Part shown: in pieces, positions 24,743 through 33,845 of the stretch | Layout: every line of letters begins with the position of its first letter | Position numbering within the stretch: the first letter of the stretch is position 1 | Assembly: GCA_017640725.1 (NCBI GenBank) | Contig: JAEPQB010000001.1 | Location: 1-64,000, forward strand | From: Kordiimonadaceae bacterium | Lineage (GTDB): Bacteria; Pseudomonadota; Alphaproteobacteria; Sphingomonadales; Kordiimonadaceae | Direction of reading: 5' to 3' | Length of the DNA: 64,000 bases | Made by a program: the position numbers and the translations under genes | The notes under the pieces: generated by a model | Seen by the model: the letters and a program-made list of their open reading frames with translations, nothing else | Told to the model about the DNA's origin: nothing | The model's database searches: none

Positions 24743-25510
24743 ATGAAAATCTCCCCATTTGCTCGCCTTGCTATTGCGACAATTGCCTTGATGACAACTG
24801 CCGCTTGCGCGTCCAAATCCGCAAACCTGGATACGGATGTGAATGACCCTTATGAATCGATGAACAGGAAGATTTTCGAATTCAACCGAACCTTCGACAG
24901 GCAGATCTTCAAGCCACTGTCGTCCGCCTACCAGTTTGTCATGCCTGACCCGCTGGAAGACGGTGTCAGCAATGCCATGCGCAACCTTCGTGAGCCTTGG
25001 GTATTTATCAATGATATCCTGCAGTTGAAGTTCAAACGTGCACTGACGACGCTGACGCGTTTTACTTTGAATACAACTGTTGGTGCAGCAGGCTTGTTCA
25101 AGGTTTCAGACGGTATGGGCATCCCCTACCACTCTGAAGATCTGGGCCAAACTCTTGCCGTATGGGGCTTTAAGGAAAGCCCCTATTTCGTTATCCCATT
25201 CATCGGGCCTTCTACCAATCGCGACTTCGTTGGATTTGCCGGATACTTCTTCCTGGATCCGGTCACAATTACGCTCAACAACGAAGGCAAGCAGGAACTG
25301 TCGCTGACACGCGCCGGCGTTGATGCCCTTGACGCCCGAGTGCAACTGCATGACGCGCTCGACCAGCTATATGCGGAAGACGACCCATACGTCGTGATGC
25401 GGTCGCTATATTTCCAAAACCGGCGTTTCGAGATTTATGATGGCAACCCGCCAACTGATGAAGAAGAAGACTTCTTTGATGCTCTCGAGGATGAAGAAGG
25501 CGACTATTAA
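24743..25510 (+). CDS. mlaA: MlaA/VacJ-family outer-membrane lipoprotein
   Basis: MlaA removes misplaced phospholipids from the outer leaflet of the outer membrane. From ATG 24743 the 255-aa product has a lipoprotein signal with lipobox TTAAC (Cys near 20) and the family signature DPYESMNRKIFEFNRTFD near 34, then GVSNAMRNLREPWVFINDIL and a C-terminal acidic tail (DEEEDFFDALEDEEGDY). The MlaFEDBC partners are not adjacent. The frame opens 120 bases further upstream but that extension would bury the signal peptide. Its last four bases overlap the convergent VOC gene. Confidence 0.92.
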   Translation: MKISPFARLAIATIALMTTAACASKSANLDTDVNDPYESMNRKIFEFNRTFDRQIFKPLSSAYQFVMPDPLEDGVSNAMRNLREPWVFINDILQLKFKRALTTLTRFTLNTTVGAAGLFKVSDGMGIPYHSEDLGQTLAVWGFKESPYFVIPFIGPSTNRDFVGFAGYFFLDPVTITLNNEGKQELSLTRAGVDALDARVQLHDALDQLYAEDDPYVVMRSLYFQNRRFEIYDGNPPTDEEEDFFDALEDEEGDY

Positions 25511-25872
25511 GTATCCTGCGCGAATACCAATAGGTACCCGTTGGGGTCTTCGACCCCAACCTCGCGCAAGCCATAAGGTTGTTCCTCGGGCCCCCATCTG
25601 AAGTCGACCTCGCCCCGCAGGCGTTCAGCCACTGAGTCAACATCATCGACAAAGATAAATATCATGCCGCTCATCATTGCTGATGGGCGGTCATCGATAG
25701 GGTTGGCAAAAAACCATACTATTGAAGAACCGAGAGACACTTCCGCCCAGGTGCGAGTTCCGTCTTCGGTCCAATTGCCGGTTTCTTCGAAACCAAGTGT
25801 TTCGACATAATAGGCGATTGTCGCGTCCAGGTCAGGCGCGTAAAGGCTGGGGATAACGGGATTGCGCCGCAT
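25507..25872 (-). CDS. VOC-superfamily protein (glyoxalase/bleomycin-resistance fold)
   Basis: A 121-aa protein with paired beta-alpha-beta-beta-beta modules: VIPSLYAPDLDATIAYYVET at the start and MIFIFVDDVDSVAERLRG near 72, ending VGVEDPNGYLLVFAQD with the usual metal Glu position occupied by Val-Phe-Ala. It is small and cytoplasmic and could be a dioxygenase, lyase or binding protein; the sequence does not tell which. Ribosome site GGAG is present upstream. Confidence 0.8.
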   Translation of the reverse strand: MRRNPVIPSLYAPDLDATIAYYVETLGFEETGNWTEDGTRTWAEVSLGSSIVWFFANPIDDRPSAMMSGMIFIFVDDVDSVAERLRGEVDFRWGPEEQPYGLREVGVEDPNGYLLVFAQDT

Positions 25873-25888
25873 ATTTTGTCACTCCATA

Positions 25889-26674
25889 TTACTTCACACG
25901 ATTATCCAAACAGGCGGTCGCTTGGGTCAAACCATACCTGTTGAAAATGGATTGAACCTTTGCTCGCACATCTGGATTGTCTGCGATACCTGCAAGCCGC
26001 TGTTTCATAGGAACAATTTGTTTTGATTTTGGAACTGCCAGGGTCAATTCCAACGCATCGAGAAAATATGGCTCCGCGATCAGGGACCAATCATCCTCGC
26101 TCAACGAATAGTCTTCGTGAAGATTTGCCCTGTAAGCAGCCAACACTGCTTCATCGGTTACAAATGCCTGAATTCGGCCCCGAAGCAACATGCGAAACAT
26201 CATGGCCGGACTCGACACTTGCACCCCTTCAATTTCCAGGTCAGGCCGCTGATTGTTTATAAAATATCCACTATTGGAAAAGGCTACTCGAAGGCCGTTC
26301 ATATCTTCCAGCAGACGAACTGGCTTGTTTTTAAGGGAAATCACGACTGTCCGGATGCAAGCAAAACTCAGAAGGTGGTCAACTTTGTCTTCAAGTTTAT
26401 CGCCCCTAAAAATAATGCTCAGATCATACTGCCCGCTTTTCATAAGGTGAATAACCCGAGAAACGGGCGCCAGAGCAATGGCACTGTCCATGCCCGTACC
26501 CTCGTCAAGCGCCAGAGCCAACTCCACAAGAAAACCGCGTGGCTCTCCATCCTGTTCCCAACCATAGGGAAACCAGTCGGTGAGCGTGTATGTTGTTTTC
26601 TGTTCTTGAGCAGACAGTTGCCAAGCAACAAAAAGATACAAAACAGTGGTGGTTAGAGACCTAATCCCTAGCAA
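25889..26674 (-). CDS. Periplasmic solute-binding (SBP_bac_3-like) protein, orphan
   Basis: A 261-aa exported protein starting from TTG 26674 (GGGGGG eight bases upstream) with a signal peptide ending near LSAQE. Family 3 features are WFPYGWEQDGEPRGFLVELA, VSRVIHLMKSGQYDLSIIFR, the LEDMNGLRVAFSNSGYF strand and FRMLLRGRIQAFVTDEAV. As at 13739, no ABC transporter genes adjoin. The two orphan binding proteins are distant in sequence, so recent duplication is not suggested. Confidence 0.75.
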   Translation of the reverse strand: MLGIRSLTTTVLYLFVAWQLSAQEQKTTYTLTDWFPYGWEQDGEPRGFLVELALALDEGTGMDSAIALAPVSRVIHLMKSGQYDLSIIFRGDKLEDKVDHLLSFACIRTVVISLKNKPVRLLEDMNGLRVAFSNSGYFINNQRPDLEIEGVQVSSPAMMFRMLLRGRIQAFVTDEAVLAAYRANLHEDYSLSEDDWSLIAEPYFLDALELTLAVPKSKQIVPMKQRLAGIADNPDVRAKVQSIFNRYGLTQATACLDNRVK

Positions 26675-26776
26675 AATGTTCCCCCCGGACAGCTTGCACT
26701 GCCCGGAGCATAACGGGTTTGGGAAAACTAATCAATTTGGTGGGAGTTTCTGAACAAGGACTCCATGGGGTCCGAA

Positions 26777-28447
26777 TTAACGCTCAAACTTCCGGTATTT
26801 GATGCGATGCGGCTGTGTTGCATCCGCGCCCAAGCGGCGCTTTTTGTCTTCCTCATAGGCTTCAAAATTGCCCTCAAACCATTCCACGTGGCTATCGCCC
26901 TCAAACGCAAGAATGTGGGTTGCAATACGGTCCAGGAAGAAACGGTCGTGGCTGATTACCACGGCACAGCCGGCAAAGTTTTCAAGGGCTTCTTCAAGCG
27001 CCGCGAGTGTTTCCGTGTCCAGGTCGTTGGTCGGCTCATCGAGCAAGAGCACGTTACCGCCCCCCTTGAGCATTTTGGCTAAGTGTACGCGGTTGCGTTC
27101 ACCACCAGACAAGAGGCCGAGCTTCTTCTGCTGGTCGCCGCCTTTGAAGTTAAAGGCCCCGACGTAAGCACGCGTGCTCACTTCCACTTTGCCGAAGGTG
27201 AAGATGTCATGCCCGCCGGAAATCTCTTCCCAAACGTTTTTGCTGTCGTCCAGCGCATCACGCGACTGGTCAACATAGCCAAGCTCAACGGTATCACCGA
27301 GTTCGATTGAGCCTGCATCCGCGGTTTCCTGGCCCGTGATCAACTTAAACAGCGTGGTTTTACCAGCACCGTTCGCGCCGATAATGCCGACAATCCCGCC
27401 GGGTGGCAGAGAGAATTCCAGATTTTCAAACAGCAGTTTGTCACCAAACGCTTTGGTAAGACCCTGCGCCTCAATAACCTTGGAACCCAAGCGCGCTGGT
27501 GGCTGGATTTTGATCTGAGCCGGGCCGGAGACGCGCTCCTGCTGCTGTTGCAGCATTTCGTCGTAGGCTTTGATCCGCGCTTTGGATTTTGCCTGGCGGG
27601 CCTTCGGGCTTTGCCTGATCCAGTCAAGCTCGTCATTCATGGCTTTCTGGCGCGCTTTGTCCACACGCTCTTCGTGCGCCATACGCTTGGTTTTCATCTC
27701 AAGCCACGCAGAATAGTTTCCTTCAAACGGAATGCCGCGGCCCCGGTCAAGCTCAAGCACCCAGCCAACCACATTATCAAGGAAGTAGCGGTCGTGGGTT
27801 ACAAGGATCACGCAGCCCTTATAGTCCTGCAGATAGCGCTCAAGCCAGGCGACTGTCTCGGCGTCAAGGTGGTTGGTTGGCTCATCGAGCAGCAGGATTT
27901 CCGGCTTTTCAAGTAGCAGTTTGCACAGCGCAACGCGGCGTTTTTCACCGCCGGAAAGCTTGTCCACGCCCCAATCGTTAGGCGGGCAGCATAGCGCATC
28001 CATGGCGACTTCCGCCTGGCTTTGCAGGTCCCATGCGTCTGCTGCATCAATTTGTTCCTGCAGTTCACCCATTTTAGTGAGCAGGTCCATATTATCGGGG
28101 TCCATGCCATAATCGGCGGCAACCTGGTTGAACTCATCAACGAGGGCCTGCGTTTCAGCAAGGCCGTCCATCACGTTGCCAAGAACGTCTTTGCTTTCAT
28201 CAAGCTGCGGCTCCTGCGGCAGGTAACCGACCCGGATGCCGTCTGCGGCCCAGGCTTCACCCTGAAACTCAGTGTCCATGCCCGCCATGATTTTCATCAG
28301 CGTCGACTTACCAGCGCCGTTTTGACCAATGATCGCAATTTTGGCGTCAGGCAGGAAGTTGAGCGAAATGCCATTCAAAACCTGTTTGCCACCCGGGTAG
28401 GTTTTGGACAGTTTCTGCATTTGGTAGACATACTGATAAGCAGCCAT
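26777..28447 (-). CDS. ettA: Energy-dependent translational throttle protein EttA (ABC-F)
   Basis: From ATG 28447 the product is 556 aa, matching EttA. ABC-F proteins have two ATPase domains and no membrane part, and EttA binds the ribosomal E site to gate elongation by energy state. Visible are Walker A GQNGAGKSTLMKIM and GANGAGKTTLFKLI, signatures LSGGEKRRVAL and LSGGERNRVHL, Walker B LLLDEPTNHLD and LLLDEPTNDLD, and the P-site tRNA-interaction linker between them (about 240-320). The upstream in-frame start at 28516 is rejected for lack of a ribosome site. Confidence 0.96.
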   Translation of the reverse strand: MAAYQYVYQMQKLSKTYPGGKQVLNGISLNFLPDAKIAIIGQNGAGKSTLMKIMAGMDTEFQGEAWAADGIRVGYLPQEPQLDESKDVLGNVMDGLAETQALVDEFNQVAADYGMDPDNMDLLTKMGELQEQIDAADAWDLQSQAEVAMDALCCPPNDWGVDKLSGGEKRRVALCKLLLEKPEILLLDEPTNHLDAETVAWLERYLQDYKGCVILVTHDRYFLDNVVGWVLELDRGRGIPFEGNYSAWLEMKTKRMAHEERVDKARQKAMNDELDWIRQSPKARQAKSKARIKAYDEMLQQQQERVSGPAQIKIQPPARLGSKVIEAQGLTKAFGDKLLFENLEFSLPPGGIVGIIGANGAGKTTLFKLITGQETADAGSIELGDTVELGYVDQSRDALDDSKNVWEEISGGHDIFTFGKVEVSTRAYVGAFNFKGGDQQKKLGLLSGGERNRVHLAKMLKGGGNVLLLDEPTNDLDTETLAALEEALENFAGCAVVISHDRFFLDRIATHILAFEGDSHVEWFEGNFEAYEEDKKRRLGADATQPHRIKYRKFER

Positions 28448-28640
28448 GGGGGTGTAACCTCGAAGGGGGGAGTTAAAAACTGCGAACTCATTAGCGCAGA
28501 ACACAGACTGCGGCAAGCAGGTTTAATATGCCGACTTGCAACAGTCCTCCATTCGACATTGTGAAATTCATGCAGAGTACTTGACGTGACATAGACATTA
28601 TGCTCCAACACACGCCTTAAGTAGTGGTTGGGGGAAAACG

Positions 28641-29369
28641 GTGAAATATAGAGCGATAATTGTAGTCGGGTTGGCGTGGGTTCTGTCTGCATGCAGTACT
28701 CAAGTTGGCCGCAACATTGAACTGACTCAGTCTTCGGACAAAGCAATGGTTCTAATGGGTGTCAAATACAGTACATCAGAAAACCCAACTTTCTATTTCA
28801 ACCGTTTTCATGCCGAGACCGGGGCAGTTCGTCATGAGGATCACAATTGGATCAATGGCGGCCCAAGCACAAAATTTGTTAAAGCGGAAAATGAAGCGGG
28901 CAAAAAAGCGCTTGATGCCATGTTCTCAAACGCAAAACTGAGTTCAGACAGATACGAGGTTCTTGCATTCACTCTGGCGCCTGGCCATTGGGTGCTAACC
29001 AAGAAGGTAAGTGTTGAAAGCAGGGGCAACACCATTACAAACTATGTTACCAGCTTTTCTTTTTCGACAATTGCTTTTGAAGTAAAAGCTGGCCAAGTGG
29101 TTTATCTGGGTGATTATGAGCTGCGTGGAAGTGGTTCTGGTCGCCCTCTGGGTAACGGCCTGTCTAGAATCGAATCAAATCCAGACGCTGCAACAAAAAA
29201 ACTGGAACAGTTTCCCAACGTGCGCGTTGACATGGATACTGCAATTCCGGTGCCTGCAACCTTCACATGCGGTGAAGCAAAGTCGTTAGTGGGGATTAAG
29301 ACAGGGGGCTGCAAACCAATGGTCGTTACTCTTGCATACGACCTTAATACAACAGACGCTGTGAATTAG
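28641..29369 (+). CDS. Hypothetical lipoprotein
   Basis: A 242-aa protein from GTG 28641 with GGGGGAAAA upstream. The N-terminus MKYRAIIVVGLAWVLSACST has lipobox LSAC (Cys near 18). The body is a single predicted beta-rich domain with TFYFNRFHAETGA, VLAFTLAPGHWVL and VKAGQVVYLGDYELRG, a pattern seen in several uncharacterised outer-membrane-associated lipoproteins. No characterised homologue is recognised. Monocistronic between ettA and the convergent GFA gene. Confidence 0.7.
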   Translation: MKYRAIIVVGLAWVLSACSTQVGRNIELTQSSDKAMVLMGVKYSTSENPTFYFNRFHAETGAVRHEDHNWINGGPSTKFVKAENEAGKKALDAMFSNAKLSSDRYEVLAFTLAPGHWVLTKKVSVESRGNTITNYVTSFSFSTIAFEVKAGQVVYLGDYELRGSGSGRPLGNGLSRIESNPDAATKKLEQFPNVRVDMDTAIPVPATFTCGEAKSLVGIKTGGCKPMVVTLAYDLNTTDAVN

Positions 29370-29424
29370 CTGCAGACCCACAAACCGATCACCTGACTAG
29401 GCCGAACAAGCAGGATTTTCTCAT

Positions 29425-29841
29425 CTACTCGTGCGGAGCACTGAACTTATCATGGGTCGGCAGACCGTCATCCATGTGTGCCCACGGCAGGCGATTGCGT
29501 ATATAGCTGTGGCCTTCCGGTTTAAACACAGCAGCATCCTTCATCAAGGCAACATGGATATGGAATTCGTCCGGCCAAGCATCACTTTCGAACGAGATTG
29601 GACTGCCACACTTGTTGCAAAACCGCCGGGTCACGCGAGGGCTGGATCGAAATACAGCCAGCGAGTCACCTGACAGCCGCACGGCCTCTTTTTTAAAACC
29701 CGCGTATGTGGCAAACGCAGCCGCCACCGCTTTTTGGCAACTGGGGCAATGGCAATGCCCGACCCACAGCGCATCGCCCATGACCTCGATCTTTACTTCG
29801 CCGCAAAGGCATTTCCCGACGTGATCTGGTTCCCGGGTCAT
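29425..29841 (-). CDS. GFA/CENP-V-fold zinc protein
   Basis: A 138-aa protein of the glutathione-dependent formaldehyde-activating fold. The zinc cysteines are in GKCLCGEVKIEV (about 10), GHCHCPSCQKAV (about 32) and RRFCNKCGSPI (about 72). Family members include S-(hydroxymethyl)glutathione synthase, but many have no known reaction. The start overlaps the GST stop as ATGA (29838-29841), so a link to glutathione chemistry is a reasonable inference. Confidence 0.88.
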   Translation of the reverse strand: MTREPDHVGKCLCGEVKIEVMGDALWVGHCHCPSCQKAVAAAFATYAGFKKEAVRLSGDSLAVFRSSPRVTRRFCNKCGSPISFESDAWPDEFHIHVALMKDAAVFKPEGHSYIRNRLPWAHMDDGLPTHDKFSAPHE

Positions 29842-30494
29842 TTCATGCTCGCGAAAAATTTGGCGACTGACTTGTCAGCGCGCGCTTTGCTGGCTTTGTA
29901 AACATCACTTGCCTGCGCGTTTTCCCAATAGGCGTCCACCTTTGGATAATCACTCAAGTCGGCAGCACCAAACTGCGGCATCAGTCGCTCAAACCAATAG
30001 AGATGCGACATGATGCAGGCATCCGCCATGGTCCAGCCGTCACCCACCGCAAACTCACTGCCCTCAAGGCAATGGTCCAGATACCGCATCGCTTCCGGCA
30101 GGGCGCGCTCTTTTGCGTCGTTCAGCTCGTCTTCGGTCGCCGAGCCACCAAACGCCATGCGCCCCATCGGCCCGATTGCGTTCGAATAATAGATGTCCAT
30201 CACGCGGATGATGCGATTGACTTTGCCAGCCTCAAACGGGTCTGAGGGGGCCAGAGTTTCACCACCCGCGACGGCATCCAGATAATCCGCGATAGCCTGA
30301 CTTTCTGAAAGGCTGCGTCCGTCATCCAGCAGCAAAAACGGGATTTTACCAAGTGGGTGAAAACCAAGATGCTCCTCGGACTTGAAACCGCCCGGCACGT
30401 CAGATAGCGCCACCGCGTCAGGCACGCCTTTCATATCAAGGGCAATTAAAACCCGCTCCACAAAAGGTGAAACACTATGGCCACACAGTTTCAT
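29838..30494 (-). CDS. Glutathione S-transferase family protein
   Basis: A 218-aa cytoplasmic protein with a thioredoxin-fold N-terminal domain (MKLCGHSVSPFVERVLIALD, about 1-20; cis-Pro region LGKIPFLLLDDGRSLSESQ near 48) and an all-helical C-terminal domain (about 90-210) containing ADACIMSHLYWFERL. The N-terminal Cys/Ser motif CGHSVSPF would supply the catalytic residue. Coupled by a four-base overlap to the GFA-fold gene. Confidence 0.9.
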   Translation of the reverse strand: MKLCGHSVSPFVERVLIALDMKGVPDAVALSDVPGGFKSEEHLGFHPLGKIPFLLLDDGRSLSESQAIADYLDAVAGGETLAPSDPFEAGKVNRIIRVMDIYYSNAIGPMGRMAFGGSATEDELNDAKERALPEAMRYLDHCLEGSEFAVGDGWTMADACIMSHLYWFERLMPQFGAADLSDYPKVDAYWENAQASDVYKASKARADKSVAKFFASMK

Positions 30495-30558
30495 GAATTC
30501 TCTCCCCGCTTGAGATTTTTAAATCGATGAGAACTATTTCATTTTTACAGACAGCGGA

Positions 30559-31203
30559 TCAAGCACCGAGTTGGCTGCTGACCAGTTTCAATGCAACCAA
30601 AAGCATCACTATGGCAATGAAGCTGTCGAGAACGCGCCACGTAATGGGTTGTTCAAACAAGGGCGCCATAGCTTTGCCACCTAAGGCGAGGCCGTAGAAC
30701 CAGACGCAGGAAGCGACAACCGCCCCGATCCAGAACCCGTTTCGCTCAAGACTTGTGTCATATTGAACGCTCACGCCGCCGATCAGTGCCATCGTGTCCA
30801 TATAAACCCAGGGGTTGAGGAAAGAAAACGCAGCCGCATGCAGCATGGCGGTTTTGACACCGGCGTCTTTGGCATCACCCGCAGCCTCGTCCATTTGCTG
30901 CATGCCGATGCCTTCCGGATTGATCGCAGAGCGAATACTGCGCATCGCGAACCAAAGCAGGAATACTACCCCACCCCAGGCAAGAATGGCGGATAGTGTT
31001 GCACTCTCCGCGATGTAGGCTCCGACACCCAAAACACCCAGTGTGATCAGGCTGGCGTCCGCAACAAAACACACCGACGCAACCGCCAACGCATGACGCC
31101 CACGAATGCCTTGCCGCAGAACATAGGCGTTCTGTGGACCAATCGCCACAATCAGGCCGATGGACACCAAAAACCCTTCGAGCAGAGCAAAAAACATAGT
31201 CAT
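30559..31203 (-). CDS. LysE/ArgO-family amino acid exporter
   Basis: A 214-aa membrane protein with about six helices. The family signature LVAIGPQNAYVLRQGIRGRH lies near residue 18, followed by ADASLITLGVLGVG and FLNPWVYMDTMALIGGVSVQ near 127. ArgO and LysE export basic amino acids; substrate specificity cannot be read. No LysG/ArgP regulator gene adjoins. Confidence 0.92.
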   Translation of the reverse strand: MTMFFALLEGFLVSIGLIVAIGPQNAYVLRQGIRGRHALAVASVCFVADASLITLGVLGVGAYIAESATLSAILAWGGVVFLLWFAMRSIRSAINPEGIGMQQMDEAAGDAKDAGVKTAMLHAAAFSFLNPWVYMDTMALIGGVSVQYDTSLERNGFWIGAVVASCVWFYGLALGGKAMAPLFEQPITWRVLDSFIAIVMLLVALKLVSSQLGA

Positions 31204-31295
31204 CCGACAAAATTCCCTGACATTCGTCGCGCCGAGACTACACCATGCCTACGCATAGGCCAGCGTTAGATTCTAATGAGGTTGGTTAGGGTAGT

Positions 31296-32300
31296 TTATT
31301 CGAAGTGACGCCCGATCCAATCGATCAGCTTTTCGTTCACTTCAGTGGCTTTTTCCTGCTGGGTCCAATGGCCAATGCCTTTGAAGTCCACACGCTCATA
31401 GGGCTCACACAGTTCTTCCATACCATCAGCGAGCCGGGGCGGACAAACGCCGTCCAGTTCTGCCGTGAACATCAGGCAGGGTTTCATCACCTTGGGCAGC
31501 GCCCCGTCCACCAGGAACTGTTTTTGCGCTTCCCAGTTTGCGGGCATGTTGCGGTACCAATGCAGCGGGCCTGTCATGCCGTTCCTTGAAAAGGCGTCGA
31601 CATAATAGTCCATCTCTTCTTGACCAAGCAGCGCTGTGCCGCCCCATGCATCTTCGCCCGCTTCAAGGATGCTGATCAGATCGATACTTTTGAAGGCGAA
31701 GGCGAGGTTTTCAGTTTTGGGCTTTTTGATCGCTTTGCCGCCAGAAGGTTTCCGCATGAAGAACTTGAAAGTCTCGTTAAAGTCCTTCTCCAAAATAGGT
31801 TCGCACGCGCCTTCTTCCTGGAAGCGCACGATATACATATTTTCACCCAATGCCTGCCGGAAGATGGTAACCGGATCAACCGGATAGTGGCGCAGCAGCG
31901 GTACATTCAAACCGGCACAGCCAAGCACCCGGTCGCCAATGTAAAACGGCGTCTGCCACAGCACAATTGCGCCCCAGTCGTGACCAACCAGCACCGCTGC
32001 ATCAATACCAAAATGGTCCTGCACGGCGACAATATCGCTGGTGAGCTTGGCCATGGTATAGTTTTCGCGGCCTTCTGGCGCGTCAGAGCGCCCATAGCCC
32101 CGGCCATCGTAGGTGAACACAGGGTACCCGGCAGCCCCCAGCGCAGCCAGCTGATGGTTCCAGGTAATGGCAACATCGGGCCAGCCATGCATGAAAATAA
32201 CAGCAGGCTTGTCGGTTTCAGACGGCAACGGCCCATCGCGGTATACCGCCAATTTGACACCATCGTTGTCCACATATTCCGGATTGTAAAAGTCAGCCAT
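31296..32300 (-). CDS. Alpha/beta hydrolase, epoxide-hydrolase-like
   Basis: A 334-aa cytoplasmic enzyme. HGWPDVAITWNHQLAAL provides the oxyanion region (HGxP) near 39, VLVGHDWGAIVLW the nucleophile Asp near 107, and KGIGHWTQQE the catalytic His near 311; an Asp in FTAELDGVCP completes the triad. The Asp nucleophile and cap-domain tyrosines (MDYYVDAF, LHWYRNM) fit soluble epoxide hydrolases or haloalkane-dehalogenase relatives. The NSS transporter gene lies 19 bases upstream in the same direction. Confidence 0.88.
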   Translation of the reverse strand: MADFYNPEYVDNDGVKLAVYRDGPLPSETDKPAVIFMHGWPDVAITWNHQLAALGAAGYPVFTYDGRGYGRSDAPEGRENYTMAKLTSDIVAVQDHFGIDAAVLVGHDWGAIVLWQTPFYIGDRVLGCAGLNVPLLRHYPVDPVTIFRQALGENMYIVRFQEEGACEPILEKDFNETFKFFMRKPSGGKAIKKPKTENLAFAFKSIDLISILEAGEDAWGGTALLGQEEMDYYVDAFSRNGMTGPLHWYRNMPANWEAQKQFLVDGALPKVMKPCLMFTAELDGVCPPRLADGMEELCEPYERVDFKGIGHWTQQEKATEVNEKLIDWIGRHFE

Positions 32301-32318
32301 GGTCTTCCCTTCCGCCGA

Positions 32319-33686
32319 TCAGCCCAAAACCGCACCCAAAAACAGGGCGGCAATCGCAACCGGCACAACATACCGGATAAGCACGTACAAAAATTGAAAT
32401 AGACCCGAGTGGCCAAGCGACAAGGTTTCCTGAACCCGATCTTTTGGCAGTCCCCACCCCACCATCAGCGCAAAGGCAACCCCGCCAAGCGGCAGCACAA
32501 TGTTATTGACCCCTTCGCGGATCAAATCAAACCAAGTGTGATGATCAAGCCCGACGAACGCAAGCGGATAAAACTCACTCCAGGTTGAGAACGAAAGCAC
32601 CGTCAACGTGCTCAGCACCAACACAACCAGTGCCATAATCCAGGCGGCAACCGGCCGCCGCACGCCGTATTCCTCAAGCTTCGCTGCGGTTGGCGACAAC
32701 AGGACAATCGAAGACGTAAGGGCCGCAAACGTCAGAAGAAGGAAAAATACAAATGCGACAACCGCCCCTGCCGGAATTTCCGTGAACACAACAGGCAGCG
32801 TGACAAAAACGAGGCCCGGCCCCACATCTGGCGACATATTATTGGCGAACAACAGCGGGAAAATCGCGAGCCCGGCAAGCAAGGCCACCGCCAAATCCAT
32901 AAGCACGACAGACCCAGCAGCGTTTGGCAAATGCACATCGCGCCCCATATAGCTGCCCATGATCATGATGCCACCTACACCCACGCCAATGGTGAAAAAG
33001 GCTTGGCCTACGGCATCCAAAAACAGCTTTGGACCAAACGTCATATCATTAAAACCAAACAGGAAGTTGAGGGCTTGTGAAAACCCACCCGTGAAGGCGG
33101 CATAAACCACCATGCCAATCAGCATGATAAACAGGGCCGGCATCATCAGTTTACTCGCGCGCTCAATACCACCTTGCACACCGGCCGCCACGATGGTGGC
33201 CGTAATCGCGCAAAATATCGCCGACCACAGTAGGGGCCCTGTCGGGTTTGACTTGAACTCACCGTCAAAAGAACGGATTGCCTCAACGCTCCATTCTGTC
33301 ATACCGCCAGCAAGCGCCTGATAGCCGTACGCCATGATTTGGCCTGCGATCACGCTGTAGAAACTGAGTACAAGAATGGTGGCCACAAGACCAACCCAAG
33401 CCACCCAATGCCAAGGCAAGCGGCTGCCCGATTGCCGCGCCAGCGATTTGAGCGCCGTCACGGGGTTGGCGCGCCCCATGCGCCCAAGCAACAGCTCGGC
33501 AACAAAAACGGGGGTCGCGATGAAAGCAAGCGCCAACAGGTAGACAAGGATAAAGCCCGCACCGCCATTAACACCGGCGACATATGTGAAGCTCCAGACG
33601 TTACCAAGCCCAATGGCGGACCCTGCTGTTGCAACAATGAATGCCAGCCTGCTTGAAAAACGCGGCGCGGCTGCTTGCTCGCTCAT
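32319..33686 (-). CDS. Neurotransmitter:sodium symporter (NSS) family transporter
   Basis: A 455-aa, about 12-helix transporter with the LeuT fold. TM1 reads GSAIGLGNVWSFTYVAGVNG near 17, matching the family except that the Arg of the usual WRF motif is Ser. TM6 FTIGVGVGGIMIMGSYMG and the Na-site segment near TM8 (LLTFAALTSSIVLLSPTAAK) are recognisable. Substrates in bacteria are mostly amino acids. It is upstream of the epoxide-hydrolase-like gene by 19 bases, so the two may be co-transcribed. Confidence 0.9.
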   Translation of the reverse strand: MSEQAAAPRFSSRLAFIVATAGSAIGLGNVWSFTYVAGVNGGAGFILVYLLALAFIATPVFVAELLLGRMGRANPVTALKSLARQSGSRLPWHWVAWVGLVATILVLSFYSVIAGQIMAYGYQALAGGMTEWSVEAIRSFDGEFKSNPTGPLLWSAIFCAITATIVAAGVQGGIERASKLMMPALFIMLIGMVVYAAFTGGFSQALNFLFGFNDMTFGPKLFLDAVGQAFFTIGVGVGGIMIMGSYMGRDVHLPNAAGSVVLMDLAVALLAGLAIFPLLFANNMSPDVGPGLVFVTLPVVFTEIPAGAVVAFVFFLLLTFAALTSSIVLLSPTAAKLEEYGVRRPVAAWIMALVVLVLSTLTVLSFSTWSEFYPLAFVGLDHHTWFDLIREGVNNIVLPLGGVAFALMVGWGLPKDRVQETLSLGHSGLFQFLYVLIRYVVPVAIAALFLGAVLG

Positions 33687-33845
33687 AAACCCTCCCCAGA
33701 GCTGTACTATTTGCTGCGCAGGAGTAACAGCAACGCAGCCCCATAGCCCTAAGTGGTAATCGGCGCCGGTGCAAGCCCGTTAAAAACAATCATCTTGGTG
33801 GTTCGTCTGTTGTTGGATACAAATAATGCAGGAGAGGAATTCATC

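Noticed and set aside
31620-32402. 260-aa frame opposite the epoxide-hydrolase-like gene
   Set aside because: Antisense to a complete enzyme with all active-site residues; no independent support.
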